Shown piece by piece: positions 32,451 through 40,463 of a stretch of 40,463 nt of DNA. Source of the DNA: GCA-2697345 sp049602715 (GTDB taxonomy: Bacteria > Pseudomonadota > Alphaproteobacteria > Rhodobacterales > Rhodobacteraceae); NCBI GenBank assembly GCA_049602715.1, contig JBMYRX010000009.1:1-40463 (forward strand). The letters run 5' to 3'. Below the pieces are notes generated by a model. It was not told the origin of the DNA. It ran no database searches and saw only the letters and a list, made by a program, of their open reading frames with translations. A program made the position numbers and the translations under genes. Position 1 is the first letter of the stretch; each line of letters opens with the position of its first letter.

Positions 32451-35102
32451 ATGACAAGTACAACTGAAATAAGAGCTTCGTTTCTAGATTATTTCAAACG
32501 TAATGGACATAGTATTCAACCATCTAGTTCATTAGTTCCAAAAAATGATCCAACATTAATGTTTGCTAACTCTGGGATGGTGCAATTTAAGAATCTTTTT
32601 ACAGGTCTTGAGAAAAGAGATTATAGTAGAGCAGCGACCGCACAGAAGTGTGTGAGAGCAGGTGGAAAACATAATGATCTAGATAATGTCGGATATACGG
32701 CGCGGCATCATACATTTTTTGAGATGCTTGGAAACTTTAGCTTTGGTGATTATTTCAAAAGTGAAGCTATTCCTTTTGCATGGGAGTTAATAACAAAAGA
32801 ATTCGGCATATCTAAGGATAGACTTGTAGTAACTGTCTATCACGATGATGAGGAAGCGGTTTCATTGTGGAAAAAAGTATCTGGTTTAACAGATAGTTCA
32901 ATAATCAGGATATCTACTGATGATAACTTCTGGATGATGGGAACAACTGGACCTTGTGGACCTTGTTCAGAGATATTTTATGATCATGGAGAAAAATATT
33001 GGGGTGGGTTACCCGGAACACCTGAAGAGGATGGTGATCGGTTTGTTGAGATCTGGAACTTAGTTTTTATGCAGTATGAGCAGCTTGCTGATGGGAGCAG
33101 AGTAGATTTACCAAATCAGTCAATTGATACTGGGTTAGGAATTGAACGCGTAGCGGCATTATTACAAGGATCAAATGATAATTATGCTACTGATTTAATG
33201 CGTAATTTGATTGAGAGTTCTGCCAATTTAACTAGCACGTCTCCAGATGATTCTTCAAAGATCCATCATAGAGTTATTGCTGATCATTTAAGGTCTACTT
33301 CATTCTTAATAGCAGACGGTGTTTTGCCATCAAAAGATGGTCGCGGTTATGTTCTTAGACGCATAATGCGTCGCGCAATGCGTCATGCGAATATGGTTGG
33401 GGCTAAAGATCCTTTAATGCATAGACTAGTTCCTACTCTTATAAAAGAAATGGGAGTAGCTTACCCTGAGTTGTTGGCGAATCAAGAGCTCATTGAAGAA
33501 ACATTACAAAATGAGGAAAGCCGCTTCAGGGAGACTCTTGATCGGGGGCTAAAATTACTTGATGATGAGCTTAACGATTTATCCGAGCAAAGTAGATTTT
33601 CAGGTGAAACCGCGTTTAAGTTATACGATACCTTTGGGTTCCCTTTAGATTTAACGCAGGATGTATTGCGAGAGAAAGGCATTTTGGTTGATTTAGAAGG
33701 CTTTGAAAAATCAATGGCAGCACAAAAAGAGAAAGCCCGTGCCAGCTGGAAAGGGTCTGGAGAATCTACGGAATCCTCCGTTTGGTTTGATATTTATGAC
33801 GACTTTGGAAGTACAGAGTTTTTAGGCTACGATGGTGGTTTTGCAGAAGCTAAAATCTTAGCAATAGTTTCAGATGGAGTATCGGTTAATAATGCAAAAA
33901 AAGGAAAAAGTGTTCAACTAGTTTTCAATCAAACACCTTTTTATGCCGAAAGCGGTGGTCAGGTTGGTGACTCTGGTACCTGCTTTGTACATGGTGCTGA
34001 AACACATATCTATAATGTTACTCAAGTCTCTAATTTATTTATTCATCATATTAAAAATTTAAAATTTGATATTGATATTGGAAACTCAGTTCAACTTGAA
34101 ATAGATTTGAATAGAAGACGATTAATACAAGCAAACCACTCCGCGACCCATTTACTTAATGAAGCTCTTAGGGAGTGCTTAGGGGAAACAGTTTCTCAAC
34201 GAGGCTCTCTAAACGCCGAAGACAAGCTTCGTTTTGATTTTAATTATAGTAAGGCCTTAAGCGATGATCAAATTAGAAGCGTGGAAGTAAAGGTAAATTC
34301 TTTTATTAGGCAAAATACAGCTGTAACAACACGTCTTATGACACCGGACGAAGCTAGAGAACTAGGAGCGCAGGCTCTATTTGGAGAGAAGTATGGCGAC
34401 GAAGTCCGAGTGGTCTCAATGGGCACTGCTGAAACAGGGAAGGGGTTCGATGGCAAAACATATTCAATTGAACTTTGTGGCGGGACCCATGTGGAACGAA
34501 CTGGGGATATTGGGTTATTCTTAGTTATAGGAGAAACAGCTTCTAGCGCAGGTGTTCGTAGGTTAGAAGCTCTTACAGGAGAGAGAGCTCTTTGTTATGT
34601 TAGAGAGCGTTCTGACGTTTTAAGTAATGCTGAATTACTAATAAAGTCAAAACCGGAAGATTTTAATTTGAAATTTGAAATGATATTAGATGAACGTAAG
34701 GCTTTAAATAATAAGCTTGATGAATTAAGCCGAAGTTCTGCTATAAGTCAAAGTGATAATAACAAAAAAATAATAGATATCAAAGGTTTAAAGTTCATAT
34801 CTAATGTATTTTCTGGTATTGACGGTAAAGACTTTCCATCTATCATAGATAATTACAAAATAGAAAATGATAAGAGTATTATTTTAATAATTGGTAGCAA
34901 TAATGAAAAAGTATCGGTTGCAGTTGGTGTGGCTGATAGTTTGATCCACAAATTTTCGGCTGTCGACTTAATTAAAGTTGCAGTGACGGCTTTAGGTGGT
35001 AAAGGAGGTGGAGGCAGGCCGGCCTTGGCACAAGGCGGGGCGAAGGATATGACCAATAGTGATAAAGCAATAGAATTAGTAAAAAATATGATAGGAAAAT
35101 AA
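32451..35102 (+). CDS. alaS: Alanyl-tRNA synthetase
   Basis: An 883-residue class II synthetase that charges tRNA-Ala. The start MTSTTEIRASFLDYF matches family N-termini, so I take the ATG at 32451 and not the in-frame GTG at 32439. The catalytic core has NDPTLMFANSGMVQFK, RHHTFFEMLGNFSFG and GIERVAALLQG. The editing domain has HSATHLLNEALRE (about residue 563) and CGGTHVERTGDIG (about 676) with the zinc/active-site His and Cys. The C-terminal domain ends in GGKGGGGRPALAQGG. Complete. A DUF1330 gene follows after 3 bp. Confidence 0.97.
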   Translation: MTSTTEIRASFLDYFKRNGHSIQPSSSLVPKNDPTLMFANSGMVQFKNLFTGLEKRDYSRAATAQKCVRAGGKHNDLDNVGYTARHHTFFEMLGNFSFGDYFKSEAIPFAWELITKEFGISKDRLVVTVYHDDEEAVSLWKKVSGLTDSSIIRISTDDNFWMMGTTGPCGPCSEIFYDHGEKYWGGLPGTPEEDGDRFVEIWNLVFMQYEQLADGSRVDLPNQSIDTGLGIERVAALLQGSNDNYATDLMRNLIESSANLTSTSPDDSSKIHHRVIADHLRSTSFLIADGVLPSKDGRGYVLRRIMRRAMRHANMVGAKDPLMHRLVPTLIKEMGVAYPELLANQELIEETLQNEESRFRETLDRGLKLLDDELNDLSEQSRFSGETAFKLYDTFGFPLDLTQDVLREKGILVDLEGFEKSMAAQKEKARASWKGSGESTESSVWFDIYDDFGSTEFLGYDGGFAEAKILAIVSDGVSVNNAKKGKSVQLVFNQTPFYAESGGQVGDSGTCFVHGAETHIYNVTQVSNLFIHHIKNLKFDIDIGNSVQLEIDLNRRRLIQANHSATHLLNEALRECLGETVSQRGSLNAEDKLRFDFNYSKALSDDQIRSVEVKVNSFIRQNTAVTTRLMTPDEARELGAQALFGEKYGDEVRVVSMGTAETGKGFDGKTYSIELCGGTHVERTGDIGLFLVIGETASSAGVRRLEALTGERALCYVRERSDVLSNAELLIKSKPEDFNLKFEMILDERKALNNKLDELSRSSAISQSDNNKKIIDIKGLKFISNVFSGIDGKDFPSIIDNYKIENDKSIILIIGSNNEKVSVAVGVADSLIHKFSAVDLIKVAVTALGGKGGGGRPALAQGGAKDMTNSDKAIELVKNMIGK

Positions 35103-35105
35103 AAA

Positions 35106-35393
35106 ATGTCAGCTTACTGGATCGGAAATGTAAAAGTTACAAACGAAGAAGCATATGGAAGATATGCTGCGATAGCAACAGTTGCAATAAAAGAGCATGG
35201 TGGTATCTTTTTGGCACGAGGTGGGAAGTATGAGCAGCTAGAAGGCCGAGACAGATCACGAAATGTTTTAGCGAAATTCCCTAGCCTGGAAGCTGCACAT
35301 GACTGTTATTACAGTGAGAAGTATCAAGAGGCCGTGAGTCATGCTAAAGGCGCCTCAGAACGTGATCTAGTAATTGTCGAAGGAGTCGACTAA
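35106..35393 (+). CDS. DUF1330 domain protein
   Basis: A 95-residue protein of the DUF1330 family, a ferredoxin-like (dimeric alpha/beta-barrel) fold whose function is not established. The typical opening AYWIGNVKVTNEEAYGRYA, the GGxxxARGG-like GGIFLARGGKYEQLEG, and FPSLEAAHDCYYSEKYQEA are visible. Translation probably follows from alaS (3-bp gap), the usual neighbour arrangement for a co-transcribed accessory gene. It meets the next gene tail to tail: CTAA at 35390-35393 supplies both stops. Confidence 0.88.
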   Translation: MSAYWIGNVKVTNEEAYGRYAAIATVAIKEHGGIFLARGGKYEQLEGRDRSRNVLAKFPSLEAAHDCYYSEKYQEAVSHAKGASERDLVIVEGVD

Positions 35394-37798
35394 ATTACCA
35401 TTTTAGTATTTTGTTCGTCGAACAAGGGACCTGTTAAAATTCTGGCAGGTCTAAGTTGACCCATAATTTCAATCAGTGGTTTAACAGTTGAGTTTACTTT
35501 TTCTATTGGTAAAAAGCCAAAAGCAATAGATTTCTCTGTATGGTGAGAATAACCACCTGAAGTACAAAACCCTACTACTTTATTATCTAGATATATTGGC
35601 TCGTAAGCTGTGACATCCGCGTCTAGAGCGTCTACTTCAAAGGCACACAGTTTCCTTTTTGGACCATTTTTTTTCTCTCTGAGAACTGCATTTTTACCAA
35701 TGAAATCAACGTCTTTTCTAAAATTAATAAATTTATCCAAACCAGTTTCAGCAGGGGTGTAATCTGGTGAGTACTCAAACAACCAAGAACCAAATAATTT
35801 ATCCAATCTTAAGCTCATCATTGCACGCATTCCGAAAGGCTTGAGGTTATATTCCTTTCCAGAATGCGATAACTGTCTCCAAAGATTGAATTGCTCCTCA
35901 GGTTTGCAATATATCTCAAAACCTAAGTCTCCCGTGTAACTAACTCTTTGTACAAGGCACAGAATATCTCCAATAACGAGGTTCTTCGAATCTCGAAAAT
36001 TTAATAGATTAACATCAAATTCAGTTACTTTTTGAAGAAGTTTTCTAGAGTTTGGACCAGCAATCTGAAACCCAGTCAATTTATCAGAAATATTTTCAAT
36101 TTCTATACCGTCAACCTTATTTTGAATAAACCATCGATGATGAAACTCTTGTGAACCATAGCTTGCAGTCAATTGGAACTCCTCATTACTAATACAAGTT
36201 ACTGTAAAATCTCCAATTATGCGCCCTTTCTGCGATAGCATCGGATTGAGAGTTAGGCGACCTTCTTTTGGGATTGTGCCTGCCATTATTTTATTGAGCC
36301 AAGCTCTTGATTTATTTCCAGTTATTTTGAATTTTCCAAAGTTCTGGAGTTCGTTTATTCCAACAGAGTCACGCACTGCCTTAACTTCTCTTTTGGTTGG
36401 TAGAAAGGCGTTTGACCTCCTGAAGCTTGGAATTTCAAGTTTTTCCTCATCGTGTGCCCTAAAGTAATTGACTACCTCAAGGCCATTTTGCTGCCCCCAA
36501 ACAGCTCCTAAAGACGAAAAAGTATCATACATAGCAGTAGTTAAACAGGGTCTCGCTGCAGGTAGTTCTTCATTGGGATAAGATACACTGAACCTCCGTT
36601 GATAATTTTCTACTACTTTCTTCTCTGTATAATCCGAGTTAATCCATTTGCCGTATCTCGAACAGTCCATTGCAAAGGTATCTCTTTCAGTTTCCCCCTC
36701 AATCATCCATTGCGCCAGCATTAGACCGACACCGCCCCCTTGTGAAAAACCAGCCATGACAGCACATGCAGACCAATAATTTCTTAATCCCGGTATGGGG
36801 CCTACTAATGGATTGCCGTCTGGAGCAAACGTAAAAGGACCGTGTATTATAGTTTTTATTCCAGCCTCATTTAATACTGGAAAACGTTTATAAGAAAATT
36901 CAACGCTTTCAGAAATCTTCTCTAAATTATTGGGTAGTAACTCATGACCAAAGTTCCAGGGTGTGCCATCTAATGCCCAAGGTTGGCACGGTTGTTCATA
37001 ATAACCTATACACAAACCCTTGCCCTCCTGTCGTAAGTAACTTTCTCCAGCTGGATCCATTACGTGAGGATGTTCTTCGTCTTGTTCGTAGATTTGGGGG
37101 ATATCTTCAGTAATTAGATATTGATGCTCCATTGGGAGTAACGGCAGATAAATATTGGCCATTTTTGCGACTTCTCTTGCCCAAAGGCCTCCGGCGTTGA
37201 CAACGTGTTCTGTGTGTATAGTGCCGTTATCTGTAACGACATCCCAGGTTCCATCAGAACGCTGATTAGTCTCTTTTACCATACAGTTTGTTTCTATTTG
37301 TGCCCCTCCAATTTTTGCTGCTTTTGCGTATGCATGAGTAGTCCCGGAAGGGTCTAAGTGACCATCCAAAGGATCATAAAGGGCTCCAACGATTCCGTCA
37401 GTATTAGTTATTGATGAAAGCTTTTTTATTTCGTCAATACCAATAATCTCTGTATCTAATCCCATATACCTGTGCTTAGCACGCTCTGCGACTAACATAT
37501 CAAAGCGATCTTTATTATCCGCTAAAGTCATGCCACCAACATGATGTAGTCCACAGCTCATTCCAGTAATTTCTTCTAACTCTTTATATAATTTTATAGT
37601 ATACCCTTGGAGCGCAGCCATGTTGGTATCACCATTTATAGTATGAAACCCACCGGCAGCATGCCAAGTAGAACCAGAAGTCAGTTCTGATCGTTCTAAT
37701 AAAACGACATCTGACCAACCTAACTTAGTTAGATGATAAAGAACTGAGCAACCAACTACTCCTCCTCCAATAACAACAACTCTAGTATTGGTTTTCAT
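35390..37798 (-). CDS. FAD/GcvT dimethylglycine- or sarcosine-dehydrogenase-like protein, copy 1
   Basis: An 802-residue two-part enzyme. Residues 1 to about 370 are a DAO-type FAD domain with the dinucleotide motif GGGVVG (11-16) and ELTSGSTWHAAG, whose His46 corresponds to the covalent FAD attachment in dimethylglycine/sarcosine dehydrogenases. A middle FAO_M-like segment leads to a C-terminal aminomethyltransferase (GcvT) folate domain (about 420-795) with GDFTVTC, FQIAGPNSRKLL and SYTGDLGFEIYC. Such enzymes oxidatively remove an N-methyl group and place it on tetrahydrofolate. AAGGAG lies 6 nt before the ATG. Substrate (dimethylglycine, sarcosine or a related N-methyl compound) unresolved. 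Divergent paralogue of the next gene. Confidence 0.9.
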   Translation of the reverse strand: MKTNTRVVVIGGGVVGCSVLYHLTKLGWSDVVLLERSELTSGSTWHAAGGFHTINGDTNMAALQGYTIKLYKELEEITGMSCGLHHVGGMTLADNKDRFDMLVAERAKHRYMGLDTEIIGIDEIKKLSSITNTDGIVGALYDPLDGHLDPSGTTHAYAKAAKIGGAQIETNCMVKETNQRSDGTWDVVTDNGTIHTEHVVNAGGLWAREVAKMANIYLPLLPMEHQYLITEDIPQIYEQDEEHPHVMDPAGESYLRQEGKGLCIGYYEQPCQPWALDGTPWNFGHELLPNNLEKISESVEFSYKRFPVLNEAGIKTIIHGPFTFAPDGNPLVGPIPGLRNYWSACAVMAGFSQGGGVGLMLAQWMIEGETERDTFAMDCSRYGKWINSDYTEKKVVENYQRRFSVSYPNEELPAARPCLTTAMYDTFSSLGAVWGQQNGLEVVNYFRAHDEEKLEIPSFRRSNAFLPTKREVKAVRDSVGINELQNFGKFKITGNKSRAWLNKIMAGTIPKEGRLTLNPMLSQKGRIIGDFTVTCISNEEFQLTASYGSQEFHHRWFIQNKVDGIEIENISDKLTGFQIAGPNSRKLLQKVTEFDVNLLNFRDSKNLVIGDILCLVQRVSYTGDLGFEIYCKPEEQFNLWRQLSHSGKEYNLKPFGMRAMMSLRLDKLFGSWLFEYSPDYTPAETGLDKFINFRKDVDFIGKNAVLREKKNGPKRKLCAFEVDALDADVTAYEPIYLDNKVVGFCTSGGYSHHTEKSIAFGFLPIEKVNSTVKPLIEIMGQLRPARILTGPLFDEQNTKMVI
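37656..37738 (-). repeat. 83-bp inverted repeat, left arm (inside copy 1)
   Basis: Read on the minus strand, these 83 bases are identical, without a mismatch, to 38028-38110 on the plus strand. They cover codons 21-47 and two bases of codon 48 of copy 1 (YHLTKLGWSD through HAA). Identity stops abruptly at both ends (GTTCTT vs ATCTTA just upstream). Confidence 0.97.
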
Positions 37799-37804
37799 CT
37801 GAAA

Positions 37805-37810
37805 CTCCTT
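37805..37810 (-). promoter_or_regulatory. Strong ribosome binding site of copy 1
   Basis: AAGGAG on the minus strand, 6 nt before the ATG, is one of the best Shine-Dalgarno sequences in the window. The divergent copy 2 has only a GAAGGG 6 nt before its ATG. Confidence 0.7.
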
Positions 37811-37848
37811 GACGCGTTAATATAAGGGCAAATTACTTTATCGCATAA

Positions 37849-37872
37849 ATTTGAATTATTCTTAATTCAAAT
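37849..37872. promoter_or_regulatory. Candidate operator, 10-bp dyad
   Basis: ATTTGAATTA, a 4-nt centre TTCT, then TAATTCAAAT form a perfect dyad in the middle of the 169-bp intergenic region between the divergent dehydrogenase genes. It is not followed by a U-run and lies upstream of both genes, so an operator is more likely than a terminator. Confidence 0.5.
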
Positions 37873-37873
37873 A

Positions 37874-37890
37874 ACGACACAATCTGTCGT
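37874..37890. promoter_or_regulatory. Candidate operator, ACGACA-N5-TGTCGT
   Basis: A perfect 6-bp dyad with a 5-nt spacer, adjacent to the preceding dyad. Two symmetric sites side by side in a shared divergent promoter suggest control of both dehydrogenase genes by a dimeric regulator; the regulator gene is not in the window. Confidence 0.45.
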
Positions 37891-37967
37891 CACCAGACAA
37901 GTTGTAAATAGTCAATTGAGACACTAAAGATATTAGAAAAACTATTAATTACCGTGAAGGGTCTTAA

Positions 37968-40379
37968 ATGAAAAGTCATGCGCAGGCAGTTGTAATTGGC
38001 GGAGGTCTGATTGGTTGTTCGATCTTATATCATCTAACTAAGTTAGGTTGGTCAGATGTCGTTTTATTAGAACGATCAGAACTGACTTCTGGTTCTACTT
38101 GGCATGCTGCAGCTGGCATTCATGGATTACATGATAATAATAACATAACCAGAATTCAGAATTACACTATGAAGCTTTATAAAGATCTCGAGAAAGAGAC
38201 TGGACAAGGGTGTGGAATTTTTCAACCTGGATCTCTTTACCTTGCTCAAACAGAAAACCGTGAACACCAATTACGGTTACAAGCAGCAAAAGCAAAATTT
38301 TATAATTTAGATTTTTATGAAATAAATCGCGATGAAGCTGAACGCTTACACCCCTTGGTAGACTTTGACGGTGTGCGTACAATAATGTATGAGCCGGAAG
38401 GTGGAAATGTAGATCCTTCAGGGGTTACTCATGCGTACGCTAATGGAGCTCGCCAAAATGGTGCTGAAATACAAAGGTTTACACCTGTAACGGGAACTGA
38501 ACAACTCCCGGATGGAAGTTGGTTGGTCAAGACCGAAAAGGGCGATATTAAAACGGATGTAGTTATTAATGCAGCTGGTTTGTGGGGACGTGAGGTTGGT
38601 CGTATGGCTGGTCTTGAGTTGCCTCTTTTACCTGCAGAGCACCAATATTTTGTTACAGAAAATATAGTTGAGATATCTGCGTTAGATAAGAGACTTCCAT
38701 CAATTGCTGATAGAGATGGAGAATATTATCTGCGTCAAGAAGGTAAAGGACTCTTGGTAGGCGCTTATGAAAAAGATGTCAAACTTTGGGCTGAACAAGA
38801 GACCCCCTTGGGTTTTGGGCACGAGTTGTTTCCAGATGATTTAGACCGTATTGAAGAAAATATTTCTAGAGCTATGGCTAGGGTTCCAATTTTAGCGCAT
38901 GCTGGAATAAAACGAGTTATAAATGGTCCGATGATCTGGAGTCCTGATAGTAACGCTCTATTTGGACCGGTTCCTGAGTTAAAAGGTTATTTCATGTGTA
39001 CTGGAATTATTCCAGGTTTTTCACAATCGGGCGGATTAGGAAATTTACTTGCTGAATGGATAGTAGAAGGTGAACCTAGTCTTGATATATTTTCGTGGGA
39101 TTTAGCGCGATATGGTGATTGGGCTGATAAAAAATTCACTAAAGAACGGGTCAAAGATCAGTATTCTAATAGATTTGCGATTCATTTCCCTAATGAGGAG
39201 AGAAGTGCTGGGAGGCCTGTAAAAACGCGACCAATTTATGAAATCCAAAAAGGATTAGGTGCTGTGTTCGGATTGAACTATGGTTGGGAACACCCACTTT
39301 GGTATTCAGAAAATTTTGGAGAAGTCGATACAAATGGTTTCACCCGCCAAAATTGGCATGAGCCCGTTCAGGTTGAGTGCAGAATGTTGAGAAATCGAGG
39401 TGGAATTATAGATATTTCAAATTTTGCTAAATATCATGTAACGGGTGATAATTCTGAAGAATGGTTAAATTCTATTTTCGCTAATAATATACCCAAAGAG
39501 ATTGGGAAGTCGTGCCTCACCCCTCTTATCGGTAAAAGAGGTGGAGTTGCTGGAGACTTCACAATCACTAGGCTAGAGAAAAATGTTTTTCTAATAATTA
39601 GTTCTGGAATGGCAGAAAGATATCATCAGAGGTTCTTCAAGGAAGTTCCATTACTTCCTGGTGTTGATATGAAAAGTCAAACAAATGAGTTGTGTGGTTT
39701 TAATATAGCGGGACCAATGTCTCGTGAAATGTTATCTAGATTAACGAACTCTAACCTGTCAAACAAATCTTTTCCATTTATGACCTCAAGAAAAATTAAG
39801 TTATTTGGGTTGGAGGTTGTAGCGTTAAGGGTATCCTTTACCGGCGACTTGGGATGGGAATTATATTGTAAAACTGAAAATCAAAAAGTTTTATTCAATG
39901 GTCTTTTAGAGGCAGGTAAAGATTTGGGCATAGGTCCTGTTGGTAGTAGGGCGCTGATGAGCTTGAGAGTTGAAAAAGGTTATGGAAGTTGGTCTCGAGA
40001 ATACTCTCCGGAATATTGGCCTCAAGAAGTAGGCTTGGATCGCTTAATAAAGCTCGATAAGAATTTTTTAAATAAAGACTGCTATGTAAAAATAATGAAT
40101 AAACCACCAAGAGAAGTTTTAAAATTGATTGAGGTTCTTAAAGTCACAGATGCGGATGCGGTAGGAGGTGAACCAATTTTCAGCTTGAATGACGAGCCGT
40201 TAGGTCGGGTTACTTCAGGAGCGTATTGCTCTGGAGTTAATAAATCTCTCGCATTAGCTTTTATTAAAAATAAAATTAAAGACAAAGAAGTCAATGTAAT
40301 GATATTGGGAAGGCCTCATTTGGCAAAAATTTTATCTGAACCACCATTCGATCCTAAAGGATTAAAGTTACGGTCTTAG
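37968..40379 (+). CDS. FAD/GcvT dimethylglycine- or sarcosine-dehydrogenase-like protein, copy 2
   Basis: An 803-residue paralogue of the divergent gene with the same order of domains. GGGLIG (11-16) binds FAD, and ELTSGSTWHAAAG carries His46, the probable covalent FAD site. YLRQEGKGLLVGAYE and PGFSQSGGLGNLLAEW close the FAD domain. The GcvT part has GDFTITR, GFNIAGPMSREML and SFTGDLGWELYC. Outside residues 21-48 the two proteins are clearly diverged, so they probably act on different N-methyl substrates or on successive steps (for example dimethylglycine then sarcosine). The start ATG follows GAAGGG. It is complete; 84 bp of non-coding sequence remain to the window end. Confidence 0.9.
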   Translation: MKSHAQAVVIGGGLIGCSILYHLTKLGWSDVVLLERSELTSGSTWHAAAGIHGLHDNNNITRIQNYTMKLYKDLEKETGQGCGIFQPGSLYLAQTENREHQLRLQAAKAKFYNLDFYEINRDEAERLHPLVDFDGVRTIMYEPEGGNVDPSGVTHAYANGARQNGAEIQRFTPVTGTEQLPDGSWLVKTEKGDIKTDVVINAAGLWGREVGRMAGLELPLLPAEHQYFVTENIVEISALDKRLPSIADRDGEYYLRQEGKGLLVGAYEKDVKLWAEQETPLGFGHELFPDDLDRIEENISRAMARVPILAHAGIKRVINGPMIWSPDSNALFGPVPELKGYFMCTGIIPGFSQSGGLGNLLAEWIVEGEPSLDIFSWDLARYGDWADKKFTKERVKDQYSNRFAIHFPNEERSAGRPVKTRPIYEIQKGLGAVFGLNYGWEHPLWYSENFGEVDTNGFTRQNWHEPVQVECRMLRNRGGIIDISNFAKYHVTGDNSEEWLNSIFANNIPKEIGKSCLTPLIGKRGGVAGDFTITRLEKNVFLIISSGMAERYHQRFFKEVPLLPGVDMKSQTNELCGFNIAGPMSREMLSRLTNSNLSNKSFPFMTSRKIKLFGLEVVALRVSFTGDLGWELYCKTENQKVLFNGLLEAGKDLGIGPVGSRALMSLRVEKGYGSWSREYSPEYWPQEVGLDRLIKLDKNFLNKDCYVKIMNKPPREVLKLIEVLKVTDADAVGGEPIFSLNDEPLGRVTSGAYCSGVNKSLALAFIKNKIKDKEVNVMILGRPHLAKILSEPPFDPKGLKLRS
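38028..38110 (+). repeat. 83-bp inverted repeat, right arm (inside copy 2)
   Basis: Perfect match to the reverse complement of 37656-37738, covering codons 21-47 and part of codon 48 of copy 2. The arms are separated by 289 bp holding both start codons, both N-terminal 20 codons and the shared promoter region. Confidence 0.97.
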
Positions 40380-40463
40380 TAGTACTTTGCCATAATAAAT
40401 GGTTTAGTTAATAAAAATAGTATTCTTATCGAATTCAGTAAAATTTTCCTAGATTTCTTTAAA

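Overview
The window reads as a compact, AT-rich chromosome segment of an alphaproteobacterium, probably a marine, low-GC relative of the Rhodobacterales. Three things point that way: the linkage ppx - rlmE - guaB - rsmB followed by recA and alaS; a GAAC-N7-GAAC (alphaproteobacterial type) LexA box in front of recA; and the abundance of MttB, pterin-methyltransferase and dimethylglycine-dehydrogenase families. The lineage is inferred from gene content, not from a marker-gene tree. No transposase, phage gene, CRISPR array, tRNA or rRNA was found.

Layout. 1-3607 (+): 3' end of hydroxypyruvate isomerase, an SDR 3-hydroxyacyl-CoA dehydrogenase, an FAD monooxygenase and an alpha-methylacyl-CoA racemase-like protein, closely spaced. 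3608-4067: the only gene-free stretch over 300 bp; it holds a GC-rich, hairpin-forming segment behind a good sigma-70 promoter (candidate ncRNA). 4068-4319 (+): small membrane protein, then a bidirectional terminator. 4408-8587 (-): crotonyl-CoA carboxylase/reductase, an MttB-family methyltransferase and a class I aminotransferase. 8792-12541 (+): cysS, cimA and an NDUFAF6-like squalene/phytoene-synthase-fold protein. 12554-13789 (-): MFS transporter. 13820-17831: divergent cobalamin genes (cobA-cobB leftward, cbiD-cobK rightward). 17818-19778 (+): DNA glycosylase, carboxylesterase, HNH nuclease. 19820-24215 (-): a four-gene corrinoid/folate module (small 'virulence factor' family protein, MetF-like reductase, methyl-THF:corrinoid methyltransferase, [2Fe-2S]/ASKHA reactivator). 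24425-32303: ppx, rlmE, a YaiI-family protein (-), guaB, rsmB, recA, photolyase. 32451-35393 (+): alaS and a DUF1330 protein. 35390-40379: two divergently transcribed FAD/GcvT dimethylglycine/sarcosine-dehydrogenase paralogues.

How the genes may work together. Much of the window handles methyl groups and one-carbon units. MttB-family enzymes move a methyl group from a quaternary or tertiary amine to a corrinoid protein. The pterin methyltransferase can pass it to tetrahydrofolate, MetF can oxidise methyl-THF to methylene-THF, and the ASKHA protein can reactivate oxidised Co(II) corrinoid. The two DMGDH-like enzymes would then strip further methyls from dimethylglycine or sarcosine onto folate, and the cob genes would help supply the corrinoid. 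The corrinoid-binding protein itself is not in the window, so the full pathway is an inference.

The most striking structural signal is an 83-bp perfect inverted repeat, formed by the same codons of the two divergent DMGDH paralogues and enclosing both promoters and both N-termini. The paralogues are otherwise well diverged, which suggests gene conversion or an invertible segment.
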